Source: Pseudomonadota bacterium
GTDB lineage: Bacteria > Pseudomonadota > Gammaproteobacteria > Acidiferrobacterales > Acidiferrobacteraceae
DNA: 13,137 bases
Direction: 5' to 3'
NCBI GenBank assembly: GCA_021795255.1
Contig: JAJYPQ010000071.1
Location: 1-13,137, forward strand
The notes beneath the pieces are model-generated. The model was not told where the DNA came from. It ran no database searches and was given only the letters and a program-made list of their open reading frames with translations. The translations under genes were made by a program, and so were the position numbers. Below are positions 1-9,200 of this stretch, piece by piece (position 1 is the stretch's first letter; every line of letters starts with the position of its first letter).

Positions 1-72
1 CGCCATCTGCAAAAGACACCGGATAGGGTGCGATCATTCTTTCAGCATCCGGAGACGCGCTACGCGGCGTAG
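1..72 (+). CDS. possible 3' end of a gene cut by the window edge
   Basis: Frame 1 is open from the first base to a TAG at 70-72 and reads RHLQKTPDRVRSFFQHPETR followed by YAA. The composition (charged, with aromatic residues, no low complexity) looks protein-like, whereas the other two forward frames are Arg/Ser-rich or stop early. With only 23 residues no family can be named. It could equally be chance, because 23 open codons are not rare. Confidence 0.25.
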   Translation, partial: RHLQKTPDRVRSFFQHPETRYAA

Positions 73-234
73 CCATAGTCTCTAAGATATGCACTGATTA
101 GTAAGGAGTCCTTGAGGGTAAAGCCGCGCGCGATTCCTGTTTTTGAGAGCCCGGGGCTTTGCCTCCTATTTCACGCGTTCCAGCATCGCCTGCCCGTCTA
201 TCGTGGGCGAATCCTGAAACAGGAGGACTCGATT

Positions 235-354
235 ATGCTGACCGTAGACGAACCGAGCGCAGTCTACCATCTTCATGAGACGTTCAATATCTTGGAGAAC
301 AACCTGCCCCGTCCTGGGTATTATGCGCTGCGAGGCCTATTATGGTTCGCATAG
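235..354 (+). CDS. small ORF (39 aa) with strong ribosome binding site, unknown function
   Basis: An ATG at 235 is preceded by AGGAGG at 221-226 with an 8-nt spacer, a near-ideal Shine-Dalgarno arrangement and the best in the left part of the window. The product starts MLTVDEPSAVYHLHETFNIL and ends in a hydrophobic, aromatic stretch (YYALRGLLWFA). No signal peptide, no clear membrane helix and no family is recognised. The same frame is open further upstream to a TTG at 112, but the ATG with the SD is the better start. It lies 105 nt ahead of the HEPN gene and could be a leader peptide, a small partner, or the remnant of a larger gene. The SD is the only real support. Confidence 0.35.
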   Translation: MLTVDEPSAVYHLHETFNILENNLPRPGYYALRGLLWFA

Positions 355-360
355 GGGCTC

Positions 361-389
361 TCGAAAGGAACAGCAGCAAACGGTATAAC
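361..389 (+). promoter_or_regulatory. candidate sigma-70 promoter for the HEPN gene
   Basis: TCGAAA at 361-366 (4 of 6 to TTGACA) is followed after exactly 17 nt by TATAAC at 384-389 (5 of 6 to TATAAT). It lies 70 nt upstream of the ATG at 460. The match is moderate and the assignment is by eye only. Confidence 0.3.
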
Positions 390-459
390 GGGGCGCAGGC
401 GACGCTTTTGAGGAGACCGGCTGAGCCGGAAAAGACATAGTCCATTTTGGGGATTCCTA

Positions 460-2199
460 ATGCTTCAGATTAGTAGCGGGAAGTTTTATGCCAGCCGCAA
501 TCCAGAACAATTGGAGGTGACCTGGCATCGCGGCGTCCTCTACACCAACTATCACTGCCTACGCGATCAGATTACGGAGACCGACGTCGGTAAACTTCTG
601 CCCGCCGTTGGGTCGGGAGGGCTCTATACGTTCGTCTGCGAGGTTGTCGAGCGCCTGGAGAAACCGCCTGGCTCCGCGATGGCCTGTAACATCATATCAG
701 TGGGCCCAGATGCGTTCATTGAGGATTTTGCCGCAATCATATCTTTTCATCTTAATGTCATATGCACTCCCGATCACGGTCTCGCACAACGGCTGATCCT
801 GGCGCAAAGACCGGGGCTTGGGATTCCCGCGCTCCCAAAGGCCTACGTGTCGCGAATGTTCGACAGCGACATTTCCTATAAGGAAGACGAATTGGAAGGC
901 CTTAAAGCATTCGTCACGAATCTAATCGGATTAGAGAGAAAGGCCTATGAGAGAGCCATGCGCGCGATTCATCGCTACGTCACAGCCATGCATCGATTGG
1001 CTGACGATCTTGATTTGACGTACGTGCTTTTGGTGGCCTCGATTGAATCTTTGGTGCAGGGATATGATGCGTTTACTACCGGATGGCATGATCTGTCGGC
1101 ACAGAAGCGTAAGCCCATCGACGACGCATTGGAGGGGCTAGGAGAAGACGTTGTCACTCGTGTTCATCAGGCGGTTCTGAAGTCCGAACATGTTGCGCTC
1201 AAGAGGCGGTTTCTTGAATTTACCCGCCATCATATAGAACCTCGGTTCTTCCGGGACGAGGCCAAGGATCAATTACACCCGGCAGGGCGTACAGAGCTTT
1301 TTGAGGGGGTGAAGAAGGCCTACGATTTGCGTTCTGCATACATCCATGCTTTAACACCCCTCCCAAAAAACCTAGTCGTCCACCCGGCGCATACTGACAT
1401 ATTTCTCCTCGATTCCGATCCTCATTTGACCTTCCACGGATTGGCCAGGGTGGCACGCCACGTCATTATGGAGTTTATAGATCAGTCACCCAAGGTGGAG
1501 CGGGAAGAGTTCGTCGACTACGTGTCATCTTACCCCAATATTGGGCGTTACAGGGCTGCGCCGCAGTGTTGGATAGGGAATGCAGAGAATTATTCGCACA
1601 AGACAGCCCGTCAATACCTCAATGGCTTCCTCGAGCGGTTAGCGGTGTGCCTGCGGGATCGCGGCCAGAAGCTTGGTGACATGCAGGCAGTGCTTACGGA
1701 AATTGAGAATCGTGTCCCGTCGCTCGCTACACCTGAGCAGAGAATGCCGATGTTGGCACTCCATCGCCTATTCCAGCCCTACCTGCCCGATGAGAAGAAG
1801 GCCGGAGCGGCAGCATTCCTTGACAAGTACCGAGCGGAATTCGACGTACCGTCTATCGAAAGCCTTATAGTTCAGTGTTTAAATGGCGAGCAGACACCCG
1901 ACTGGGGGCTGGAGGAGAGCGACCGACTTCTAAGGGAGTATAACGTACAGCGGTTTCAGAGAAACGGCGTGAACGCTGGCTCATTAACTGGCGCAGCGCT
2001 CATCCTCTGGGTAGCGGAAATGCATCGCAAGGCGGGCCAAGATGGCTGTGTGCGGAAATGTATCGCCTATGCAGTCGAGGAGTATCCGCAGGAGAAGGGC
2101 TTATACAAGTTGGAAAAAAACCTAGCTGAGGGGGATATCCCCGAGATCCGATGGCAGGATGTTCTATTGCCAGAACGTGCGAGGACTGCGCCCGCATAA
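460..2199 (+). CDS. HEPN-domain protein, candidate RNase defence effector (579 aa)
   Basis: This large soluble protein has no membrane helix or signal peptide. Residues about 155-300 are strongly helical and contain R-S-A-Y-I-H at 291-296, which is the R-x4-H signature of HEPN ribonucleases; it follows a hydrophobic helix around LTYVLLVASIESLVQ. The arrangement resembles ApeA-type HEPN domains, in which the motif sits in the last helix. The first 150 residues and residues 350-579 match nothing I recognise; the latter is mostly helical and may sense a trigger or bind a partner. HEPN proteins in defence islands usually cleave RNA after phage recognition and stop growth; applying that here is inference. 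ATG 460 is preceded by TTGGGGA ending 6 nt upstream, an acceptable but weak SD. No antitoxin-like gene is adjacent except possibly the 39-aa ORF. Confidence 0.8.
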   Translation: MLQISSGKFYASRNPEQLEVTWHRGVLYTNYHCLRDQITETDVGKLLPAVGSGGLYTFVCEVVERLEKPPGSAMACNIISVGPDAFIEDFAAIISFHLNVICTPDHGLAQRLILAQRPGLGIPALPKAYVSRMFDSDISYKEDELEGLKAFVTNLIGLERKAYERAMRAIHRYVTAMHRLADDLDLTYVLLVASIESLVQGYDAFTTGWHDLSAQKRKPIDDALEGLGEDVVTRVHQAVLKSEHVALKRRFLEFTRHHIEPRFFRDEAKDQLHPAGRTELFEGVKKAYDLRSAYIHALTPLPKNLVVHPAHTDIFLLDSDPHLTFHGLARVARHVIMEFIDQSPKVEREEFVDYVSSYPNIGRYRAAPQCWIGNAENYSHKTARQYLNGFLERLAVCLRDRGQKLGDMQAVLTEIENRVPSLATPEQRMPMLALHRLFQPYLPDEKKAGAAAFLDKYRAEFDVPSIESLIVQCLNGEQTPDWGLEESDRLLREYNVQRFQRNGVNAGSLTGAALILWVAEMHRKAGQDGCVRKCIAYAVEEYPQEKGLYKLEKNLAEGDIPEIRWQDVLLPERARTAPA

Positions 2200-2324
2200 G
2201 TCGAGGCGAAGTATTGGCCTGATAATAGGTCGTAATGACCTCCAAGATAGGTCACAGAGGTGCCCGAAGGGCCTTGCGCCGGTCGCCCGAGGCGGGTACT
2301 GAGGTGTCGTGGTGAGATGGACGG

Positions 2325-2355
2325 TTGAGCGTTTTCACCAAATCCGCGCTAATAT
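2325..2355 (+). promoter_or_regulatory. weak promoter candidate upstream of the type ISP remnant and hsdM
   Basis: TTGAGC at 2325-2330 (TTGA matches the -35 consensus) lies 18-19 nt before CTAATAT at 2349-2355. If real, it would have served the ancestral type ISP gene starting at 2409 and would now drive the hsd operon through the leader. Only 4 of 6 positions match in each box, so this is tentative. Confidence 0.22.
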
Positions 2356-2368
2356 CCCCCTATCACAA

Positions 2369-2384
2369 GCCCGGATCACCGGGC
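2369..2384. promoter_or_regulatory. perfect 6-bp inverted repeat (possible operator or hairpin)
   Basis: GCCCGG-ATCA-CCGGGC forms a perfect 6-bp stem with a 4-nt loop, 25 nt upstream of the ATG at 2409. Its place between the promoter candidate and the first start codon suits an operator or 5'-UTR hairpin. No T-run follows, so it is unlikely to be a terminator. Confidence 0.3.
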
Positions 2385-2408
2385 GATTCGGCCACCCGAG
2401 ACCCAATC

Positions 2409-2603
2409 ATGACCACGATCCACACTATTCTGGACGATCTTGCCCCCATAAGTACCGATGGCCGCGATAAAGGCGAGAAGCAAGGGCCGGCGGGCCTGCC
2501 TTCTCGGCTTCCGGCCAGGGTTACGAGCCTCGTAGAAGACGCAGAGGCGGACGATTGCCATTCTAGCGTTGGCTACGACGGCCGCTTAGCTTTATTTGGG
2601 TAA
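2409..2603 (+). pseudogene. N-terminal remnant of a type ISP restriction enzyme, now a 64-aa leader ORF before hsdM
   Basis: From ATG 2409 the first 25 codons begin MTTIHTILDDL and continue with STDGRDKGEK. This is the style of N-terminus I know from type ISP (LlaBIII-like) restriction-modification helicases, typically T-I-H-x-I-L-x(n)-S-x-x-R-D-x-G-x-K-F-E-R. At the point where F-E-R-L is expected (about 2484) the similarity stops. The frame then runs through about 39 unrelated codons to TAA at 2601-2603, whose last bases lie in the hsdM ribosome binding site. No SD is obvious before 2409. The assignment is strengthened by the C-terminal piece of the same family at 9378-9860. What is seen is a short open frame; identifying it as a type ISP remnant is family recall. 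It may still be translated and couple to hsdM. Confidence 0.55.
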
Positions 2604-2612
2604 GGACTGACC

Positions 2613-4232
2613 ATGCACTGGATCGCTCCCTCTGCAAAAGATGCTGCGGCGACAACGCTGGAAAAGCACCTATGGGATACCGCAGACCAGTTTCGGGCTA
2701 ATTCTGGCCTGAAGGCACAGGAATACTCCGGTCCCATTCTCGGTCTCATCTTTCTGCGCTTTGCCGAAGTCCGTTTCGCCATCCAGCGCACAAAACTTGA
2801 AAGCACCAAGGCCTCTTCCAGGCGCGTTAGCCGAGTTGACGAGCCCGCGGCCTATCATGCCGAAGGCATTCTGTATCTAAGCCCCGAGGCACGCTTCGAC
2901 CACCTGCTGACCCTCCCTGAGGGGGCCGATATCGGTGCCAAGGCCAATGCAGCGATGCGCGAGATCGAAAAGCATAACCCGCAGCTCGGCGATGTCCTGC
3001 CCAAAACGTACAACCTGTTTACCAGTACCCTGCTCAAGGAACTGCTGAAGAAGGTCTCCGAAATCCCCGCTAGTACAGACTACGATGCCTTCGGCCGCGT
3101 CTACGAATACTTTTTGGGCGAATTTGCTCGTACCGAAGGTCAGAAGGGCGGTGAGTTCTACACGCCGAGCAGTATTGTGCGCCTACTCACCGAGGTGATC
3201 GAACCCTTTCACGGCCGTATCCTGGACCCGGCCTGTGGCTCTGGCGGCATGTTCGTGCAGTCAGCACGGTTTGTGACCGAGCACCAGAAGAACCCCGCCG
3301 CCGAGCTTGCCCTCTGCGGCGTCGAGAAGACGGATGAGACTGGCCGCCTCTGCCGCCTTAACCTAGCCGTCCATGGGCTGGAGGGTAACATTCGCTATGG
3401 TGGTAACATCAACAGCTACTATGATGATCCGCATAATGCGACAGGAGAATTCGACTTTGTCCTCGCCAACCCGCCGTTCAACGTCAACGCAGTGGACAAG
3501 GAACGGCTGAAAGACATGGTGGGCCCCGGACGCCGCTTCCCATTCGGTCTGCCGCGCACCGACAACGCCAATTATCTGTGGATTCAGCTCTTCTATTCAT
3601 CGCTCAATGCCCAGGGCCGGGCGGGTTTCGTTATGGCCAACTCGGCCTCCGATGCCCGATCCTCGGAGCAGGAATTACGGAAACAGCTGATCGAAGCGCG
3701 GGCGGTGGACGTAATGGTCGCCGTCGGCCCCAATATGTTCTACACCGTCACGTTGCCCTGTACGCTCTGGTTTCTCGATAAGGGCAAGGCCCAGTCACCG
3801 CGTGCCGATACGGTGCTCTTTATCGACGCCCGCCATATCTACCGGCAGGTGGACCGGGCCCACCGCGACTGGACACCCGCGCAGATCGGCTTCATGGCTA
3901 ATGTCGTGCGCCTCTATCGCGGCGAAGCCCTCGATCTCACGCTCGGTGGCAATGAGGCCGGAGCCAAGATCAAGGACGTCTTCGGCGAAAGGCCTACCTA
4001 CACCGATATACCCGGCCTGTGCAAAGCGGCAACGCTTCAGGAGATAGAGGCGCAGGGTTGGTCGCTCAACCCGGGACGTTACGTCGGTGTCGTGCCGGGC
4101 GAGGAGGTGAGCGACGAGGATTTTAAGGAGCAGTTCGAAGCATTGAATGAGGAGTTGGAGTCACTGAATGCCCAGGCGCGGGATCTGGAGCAGACCATTG
4201 CCGCGAACGTGGCGGGGATTCTGGGGACCTGA
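2613..4232 (+). CDS. hsdM: type I restriction-modification DNA methyltransferase, M subunit
   Basis: This is the N6-adenine methyltransferase subunit. With HsdS it methylates the host's recognition sites, and it is also part of the restricting complex with HsdR. At 539 aa it has normal HsdM length. The N-terminal helical domain (about residues 15-150, with L-W-D-T-A-D-Q-F-R and G-L-I-F-L-R-F) precedes the catalytic domain. GGEFYTP is followed by the SAM-binding motif [10 protein letters not shown] (D205-F214) and the catalytic motif NPPF (N286-F289) that marks adenine-N6 enzymes. The last about 45 residues are a Glu/Leu-rich coiled coil, as expected for contact with HsdS. TAAGGA at 2601-2606 ends 6 nt before ATG 2613, a good SD that supports this start. 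The TGA stop overlaps the hsdS ATG by one base, implying coupled translation. All key residues are present, so it should be active. Confidence 0.96.
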   Translation: MHWIAPSAKDAAATTLEKHLWDTADQFRANSGLKAQEYSGPILGLIFLRFAEVRFAIQRTKLESTKASSRRVSRVDEPAAYHAEGILYLSPEARFDHLLTLPEGADIGAKANAAMREIEKHNPQLGDVLPKTYNLFTSTLLKELLKKVSEIPASTDYDAFGRVYEYFLGEFARTEGQKGGEFYTPSSIVRLLTEVIEPFHGRILDPACGSGGMFVQSARFVTEHQKNPAAELALCGVEKTDETGRLCRLNLAVHGLEGNIRYGGNINSYYDDPHNATGEFDFVLANPPFNVNAVDKERLKDMVGPGRRFPFGLPRTDNANYLWIQLFYSSLNAQGRAGFVMANSASDARSSEQELRKQLIEARAVDVMVAVGPNMFYTVTLPCTLWFLDKGKAQSPRADTVLFIDARHIYRQVDRAHRDWTPAQIGFMANVVRLYRGEALDLTLGGNEAGAKIKDVFGERPTYTDIPGLCKAATLQEIEAQGWSLNPGRYVGVVPGEEVSDEDFKEQFEALNEELESLNAQARDLEQTIAANVAGILGT

Positions 4233-5461
4233 TGATGAACTCTGCCGACTGGAAGATGGTACCAATTAAGGATCTGTACGAAGGGCTCTACGATGGTCCA
4301 CATGCGACACCGAAACCGTTCGAATGCGGCCCCGTATTCCTTGGAATCAAGAATGTCACCGATGATGGTCGCCTTGATCTCTCTGAGATTCGGCATATTG
4401 CCGAAGATGATTTCGCGACTTGGACGCGCCGGGTTGAGCCAAGAGCCAATGACCTAGTTTTTACCTACGAAGCGACTCTGAACCGTTACGCCTTGATACC
4501 TCCAGGTTTTCGTGGATGTCTAGGTAGGCGCATGGCTTTGATTCGTACTGATCCGCGCAAGGTCGATGTGCGATTCCTTCTGTACTATTTTTTCACCGAC
4601 GAGTGGCGGGCAGTCATTCGACGCAAGATGCTCACGGGTGCGACGGTTGATCGTATTCCGCTCACCACGTTTCCGGATTTCCCCGTTCGTACTCCACCAC
4701 TTCCCATCCAACAACGCATCGCCGGCATCCTTTCGGCCTACGACGATCTTATCGAAAACAGCCAGCGCCGCATCAAGATTCTAGAGGCTATGGCTCGAAA
4801 TCTCTACCGCGAGTGGTTCGTTCACTTCCGGTTCCCTGGCTTTGAGAACCACCGACGTGTTGCTTCCCCTCTTGGGGAGATTCCGGAGGGGTGGGAGGTT
4901 AAGAAGTTGGGCGAAATTGCTGAAAACATACGCCGTAACGTGCAGAAGGGCCAACTCGGCGACCCGCAGCCCTACGTCGGCTTGGAACATATACCGCGCC
5001 GTTCGCTTGCACTCGATGCGTGGGAGACGACCACTTACGTCGGCTCAAACAAGCTGCAATTTAAGAAAGGCGAAGTCCTTTTCGGTAAGATTCGCCCTTA
5101 TTTCCACAAGGTCAGCGTCGCTCCGTTCGACGGCCTGTGCTCTGCAGATACTATCGTTATCCGCGCCCGTCGCCCCGAACATTACGCTTTCGTCGTAGCT
5201 TGTGTTTCTAGCGATGATTTCGTCGCCCATGCGACCGCAACGTCAAATGGCTCCAAGATGCCGCGCGCTAACTGGAGCGTATTGAAGAACTATGATGTGG
5301 TAATTCCCACCAGTGCGATCGCTGCCCGGTTTACGGACTTTTTTTGTAACAGTATTGCTGAACAACAAACACTCGTGTTCCAAACTTACAACCTCCGCCG
5401 CACCCGCGACCTCTTGCTACCACGTCTACTCTCCGGTCAGATCGACCTTGAGTCTGCCTAA
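4232..5461 (+). CDS. hsdS: type I restriction-modification specificity subunit
   Basis: HsdS gives the type I complex its bipartite DNA recognition site. The 409-aa product shows the standard two-part plan: a first target recognition domain (about 1-154) and a central conserved region beginning PPLPIQQRIAGIL at 155. The long helix of that region (through Y-D-D-L-I-E-N-S-Q-R-R-I-K-I-L-E) sets the spacing between half-sites. The second target recognition domain opens with L-G-E-I-P-E-G-W-E-V-K-K-L and runs to about 360, followed by a C-terminal conserved helix ending L-L-L-P-R-L-L-S-G-Q-I. Both repeats are complete, so no half-subunit or phase-variable swap is apparent. The start is the first of two adjacent ATGs (4232, 4235), within TGATGATG; either could be used. 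The recognition sequence cannot be read from the protein by eye. Next gene begins after 3 nt. Confidence 0.94.
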   Translation: MMNSADWKMVPIKDLYEGLYDGPHATPKPFECGPVFLGIKNVTDDGRLDLSEIRHIAEDDFATWTRRVEPRANDLVFTYEATLNRYALIPPGFRGCLGRRMALIRTDPRKVDVRFLLYYFFTDEWRAVIRRKMLTGATVDRIPLTTFPDFPVRTPPLPIQQRIAGILSAYDDLIENSQRRIKILEAMARNLYREWFVHFRFPGFENHRRVASPLGEIPEGWEVKKLGEIAENIRRNVQKGQLGDPQPYVGLEHIPRRSLALDAWETTTYVGSNKLQFKKGEVLFGKIRPYFHKVSVAPFDGLCSADTIVIRARRPEHYAFVVACVSSDDFVAHATATSNGSKMPRANWSVLKNYDVVIPTSAIAARFTDFFCNSIAEQQTLVFQTYNLRRTRDLLLPRLLSGQIDLESA

Positions 5462-5464
5462 GCC

Positions 5465-6202
5465 ATGAATAATGACCTGATGAGCGAGGTGGAGTCCTTA
5501 AAGAACATATTGGTCTCGGTAGCCACGGGCGGGGAAGGTGATGACGTTCGGTACCGGGAACTGCGCCGAGAGTTAATCGCCTTACCGCGTATCGCGAAGA
5601 CCCTCCCTCAAGTCGTTCAGGATTGCCGCGATCTCTCGGAATTCTGGGGATTTATTCAGCCAAAGTTCGCAACGTATGCCGAACGTCGGGCGTACCTGCG
5701 CCGCGAGTTTGATCCTTTGCTGAATTTTCTGGAGGCAGAGGTTGGCGCACCCAGCGATTCCGTAATATCGATGACCATTGGTGTGGTGGGTTTAGATTTT
5801 ATTCAGGAAGCGTGGCACAAGGCACTGGAACGCCGCGCCAGGGATGCGGAAGGCGCGATTACCGCTGCGCGCACGCTCGTGGAATCCGTATGCAAGCATA
5901 TCCTCGATTCGACGGATACACCCTATGACGACGGCGCGGATCTCCCCAAGCTCTATACGTTGACAGCAAAGCAACTCAGCCTCTCGCCCAGCCAGCACAC
6001 CGAGCCATTGTTCAAGCAGATCCTCGGGGGCTGCCAGACGGTTGTGCAAGGGTTGGGCGCAATACGCAACCGGCACAGCGACGCGCACGGCAAAGGAGCC
6101 GCCGGGACAAGGCCCACGGCGCGTCACGCCGAATTGGCAGTCAACCTGGCGGGCACTATGGCGACCTTCTTGTTGCAGACGTGGGAGGTCCGGCAGAAGT
6201 GA
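5465..6202 (+). CDS. Abi_C-like HEPN protein inside the hsd operon (245 aa)
   Basis: The C-terminal 115 residues follow the abortive-infection C-terminal (Abi_C) pattern. A-R-T-L-V-E-S-V-C-K-H-I-L lies at about 135-147, then D-L-P-K-L-Y, then a stretch V-V-Q-G-L-G-A leading to R-N-R-H-S-D-A-H-G at 201-209. R201-x6-H208 fits the HEPN RNase motif. The N-terminal about 120 residues are helical and unassigned, with no membrane segment. The gene starts 3 nt after the hsdS stop with no clear SD, and its TGA overlaps the GTG start of hsdR, so it is an integral operon member probably translated by coupling. Known type I loci carry growth-arresting genes in the same position (PrrC anticodon nuclease), which fire when restriction is blocked. 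A similar guard role here is inference; the target RNA is unknown. Confidence 0.85.
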   Translation: MNNDLMSEVESLKNILVSVATGGEGDDVRYRELRRELIALPRIAKTLPQVVQDCRDLSEFWGFIQPKFATYAERRAYLRREFDPLLNFLEAEVGAPSDSVISMTIGVVGLDFIQEAWHKALERRARDAEGAITAARTLVESVCKHILDSTDTPYDDGADLPKLYTLTAKQLSLSPSQHTEPLFKQILGGCQTVVQGLGAIRNRHSDAHGKGAAGTRPTARHAELAVNLAGTMATFLLQTWEVRQK

Positions 6203-9200
6203 CTCACTCCTACACCGAAGAGCAACTCGTTGAGCAACCCGCCATTGAGCTATTTGCCACCCTGGGTTGGCAGACCGTGTCGGCAATGGATGAGATCTTG
6301 GGCCGGGAAGGTACACTAGGGCGCGAGACGAAGAGTGAGGCGGTGTTGATGCCCCGGCTACACGCCGCGTTGACGCGGTTCAACCCGACACTGCCGGCGG
6401 ACGTGATCACGGCGGCCCTCGATGAACTGGCTCGCGATCGTTCAGCGATGAGTCTGGAAGCCGCGAATCGGGAGATCTATCGGCTGCTCAAGGACGGCCT
6501 CACCGTGTCGGTCCCGGATCGCCAACACGGGGGGCAGAAGACAGAGCGCCTGCGCGTGGTCGATTGGGAGCGCCCCGAGAACAACGATTTTCTGGTGGTC
6601 AGTCAGTTCAGTGTGACCGGCGCGCTCTATACCTGCCGGCCCGATCTGGTCGGATTCGTCAATGGTCTGCCCTGGGTGGTGATCGAGCTCAAGAAACCGG
6701 GTGTGCCGGCGCGGACCGCTTACGACGAAAACCTCACCCACTATAAGGAACAGATTCCCGCGCTGTTCTGGTTCAACGGGCTTTTGATCGCCTCCAACGG
6801 CACCGATAGTCGTGTCGGTTCCCTGACCGCGCAATGGGATCGGTTCTTTGAGTGGAAGCGGATCGAGCGCGAGGATGAACCCCGGCGCGTGTCGCTGGAG
6901 GTGATGTTGCGCGGCACCTGCGACCGCACCCGTCTCCTGGATCTGGTGGAGAACTTCACGCTGTTTTCTGAACATGAGGCGGGGCTTGTCAAGATCCTTG
7001 GTCAGAACCACCAGTACCTCGGCGTCAATAATGCGATTACGTCTCTCAGTGAGGCTCGGGCTCTCGGCCACGGGCGCGGCGGGGTGTTCTGGCAGACGCA
7101 GGGCAGCGGCAAAAGTTTCTCCATGGTGTTCTTTGCCCAGAAGGTACTGCGGAAGATCGCCGGCAACTGGACGTTCGTGGTCGTCACCGACCGCGTGGAG
7201 CTAGACGAGCAGATTGCCAAGACCTTCAAAACCACGGGCGCGGTGTCGGCGGCCGAGGGAGATCAATGCCACGCGACCAGTAGCGCCCATCTGCGTGAAC
7301 TGCTGCGCGGCAATCACCGTTACGTCTTCACGCTGGTGCAGAAATTTCAAACGCCCGAGCAGCTCTGCGACCGCTCCGATGTGGTGGTGCTGACCGACGA
7401 GGCACACCGTAGCCAGTACGACACGCTGGCGCTCAATATGCGCGCGGCCTTGCCCAAGGCGACGTTCCTGGCTTTTACCGGTACACCCTTGATTGCGGGC
7501 GAAGAGCGCACGAAGGACGTCTTTGGCGACTACGTCTCCATTTATGACTTCCAGCAGTCCATTGAAGACGGCGCCACGGTGCCGCTCTTCTACGAGAACC
7601 GCACGCCGGAATTGCAGCTGGTGAACCCTGACTTGAACGAGGATCTCTACCAGCTGATCGAGGACGCCGAACTCGACCCTGAGCAGGAAGCCCGGCTCGA
7701 ACAGGAACTCTCCCGCCAGTACCACCTGCTGACCCGCGATGACCGGCTGGAAGCCGTCGCCCAGGATATCGTCCGGCATTTCCTGGGCCGGGGCTTCGTC
7801 GGGAAGGCGATGGTGGTGTCCATCGACAAGGCCACTGCCGTGCGCATGTACGACAAGGTGAAAAGCCACTGGACGGCGGAGACTGCGCGGGTGCAGGAGG
7901 AGCTGGGCGAGCTCGCTTACCTTCCGCGTAGGGGCGAAACGACCCCTGAGCAGGCCCGACGCGATCGGCGTGTGATGGATCTTAAGGCCCGCCTCGACGT
8001 GCTGACCACTACCGACATGGCCGTCATCGTATCGCCCGGCCAGAACGAGATCCCGCAGATGCAGAAACTGGGCCTCGATATCGCGACGCACCGCCAGCGC
8101 ATGAACGCGTCGCAACCAGGCCTTGCGGAGAAATTCAAGGACACCGAAGACCCCCTGCGCCTGGTGTTTGTCTGCGCCATGTGGCTCACAGGTTTTGATG
8201 CGCCGAGCTGCTCGACTGTCTATCTCGACAAGCCAATGCGCAATCATGCCCTGATGCAGACCATTGCGCGCGCCAACCGAGTCTTCCCCGGCAAGCACAG
8301 CGGTGTCATTGTCGACTACGCCAACGTCTTCGCGTCGCTGGAAAAGGCGCTGGCGATCTACGGGGCAGGCAAAGACGGCAAAAGCCCCGTCAAGGATAAG
8401 CGCGCGTTGGTTGAGGCGCTCAATCAGGCGTTGGCGGACGCCACGACCTTTTGTGCTACCCAGGGTGTGTTGCTAGCGGAGATCGAGGCGCTGGCCGCCG
8501 GCAGTATGGCCCGCTTGCAGAAGATCGAAGACGCCCTAAACGCGCTGATCTCCCCCGATCCCATGCGGCGCGAATTTTTGGCCCACGAACGGTGGGTGGG
8601 TACGCTCTATCGCGCCGTCAAACCCGATCCCGCAGCGTTGGCATGCACCCATCGGGTAGCCTGCCTCGCCACACTGGCTGACGCCATTCGCGTCCGGCTG
8701 AGCCCGAACCCGCCGGATATCTCGCAGGTGATGAGCCGAATCAATGAGCTGCTCGATGCATCCATTACGGGCCATGAAATCCGCGAGCAAGGGCCGCCAG
8801 CCCTTGACCTCTCCAAGATCAATTTCGAGGCCCTGGCGCAACGCTTCAAAGAATCCAAGCATCGGAACACGGACATCGAAGTGCTGAAGGCGGCCATCCG
8901 GGCCCGACTCGATAAGATGATCTCATTAAACCGAACGCGCGCCGACTTCGCCGAGAAGTTTGAGGCGCTGATTGAAAGTTACAATGCTGGTAGCCGCAGC
9001 ATTGAGGAGCTGTTTGAGGAGCTCGTCAAGCTCTCCCACAGTCTCAACGACGAGGAGCAGCGCCATGTGCGCGAGGGCTTGAGCGAGGAAGAGCTCGTGA
9101 TGTTTGATATCCTGACGCGTCCGGCACCGGAGCTGACTTCTCAGGAACGCGCTGAGGTCAAAAAGATGGCACGTGAGCTACTGGATCGCGTTAAAGCCCT

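Larger units (their letters stand above)
2200..2408 (+). other. intergenic region with short GC-rich hairpins
   Basis: I see no convincing gene here. Three small perfect hairpins follow the HEPN stop codon: GGTC/GACC at 2228-2240 (5-nt loop), GCCC/GGGC at 2262-2272 (3-nt loop) and CCCG/CGGG at 2286-2296 (3-nt loop). None is followed by a T-run, so they are not obvious intrinsic terminators. They could slow readthrough from the HEPN gene or be part of an RNA, but the evidence is weak. Confidence 0.3.

Noticed and set aside
2475..2505. GAGAAG...CTTCTC imperfect hairpin as a terminator before hsdM
   Set aside because: The stem has bulges and no T-run follows; a terminator here would also cut off the leader from hsdM.
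6181..6198. Upstream GTG at 6181 as the hsdR start
   Set aside because: It lacks an SD. GTG 6199 has GGGAGGT 9 nt upstream and forms a GTGA overlap with the preceding stop.
5792..6316. Minus-strand open frame (174 codons) across the Abi_C/hsdR junction
   Set aside because: It is antisense to two well-supported genes and their overlap, with no start signal or domain of its own.
6442..7071. Minus-strand open frame (209 codons) opposite the hsdR nuclease domain
   Set aside because: The sense strand encodes the unmistakable D149-E163-K165 nuclease; the antisense product resembles no protein family.
7201..8298. Long open frame on the - strand (about 365 codons) inside hsdR
   Set aside because: It is antisense to the conserved helicase part of hsdR, has a His/Arg/Gly-rich composition typical of the complement of a GC-rich gene, and shows no recognisable domain.
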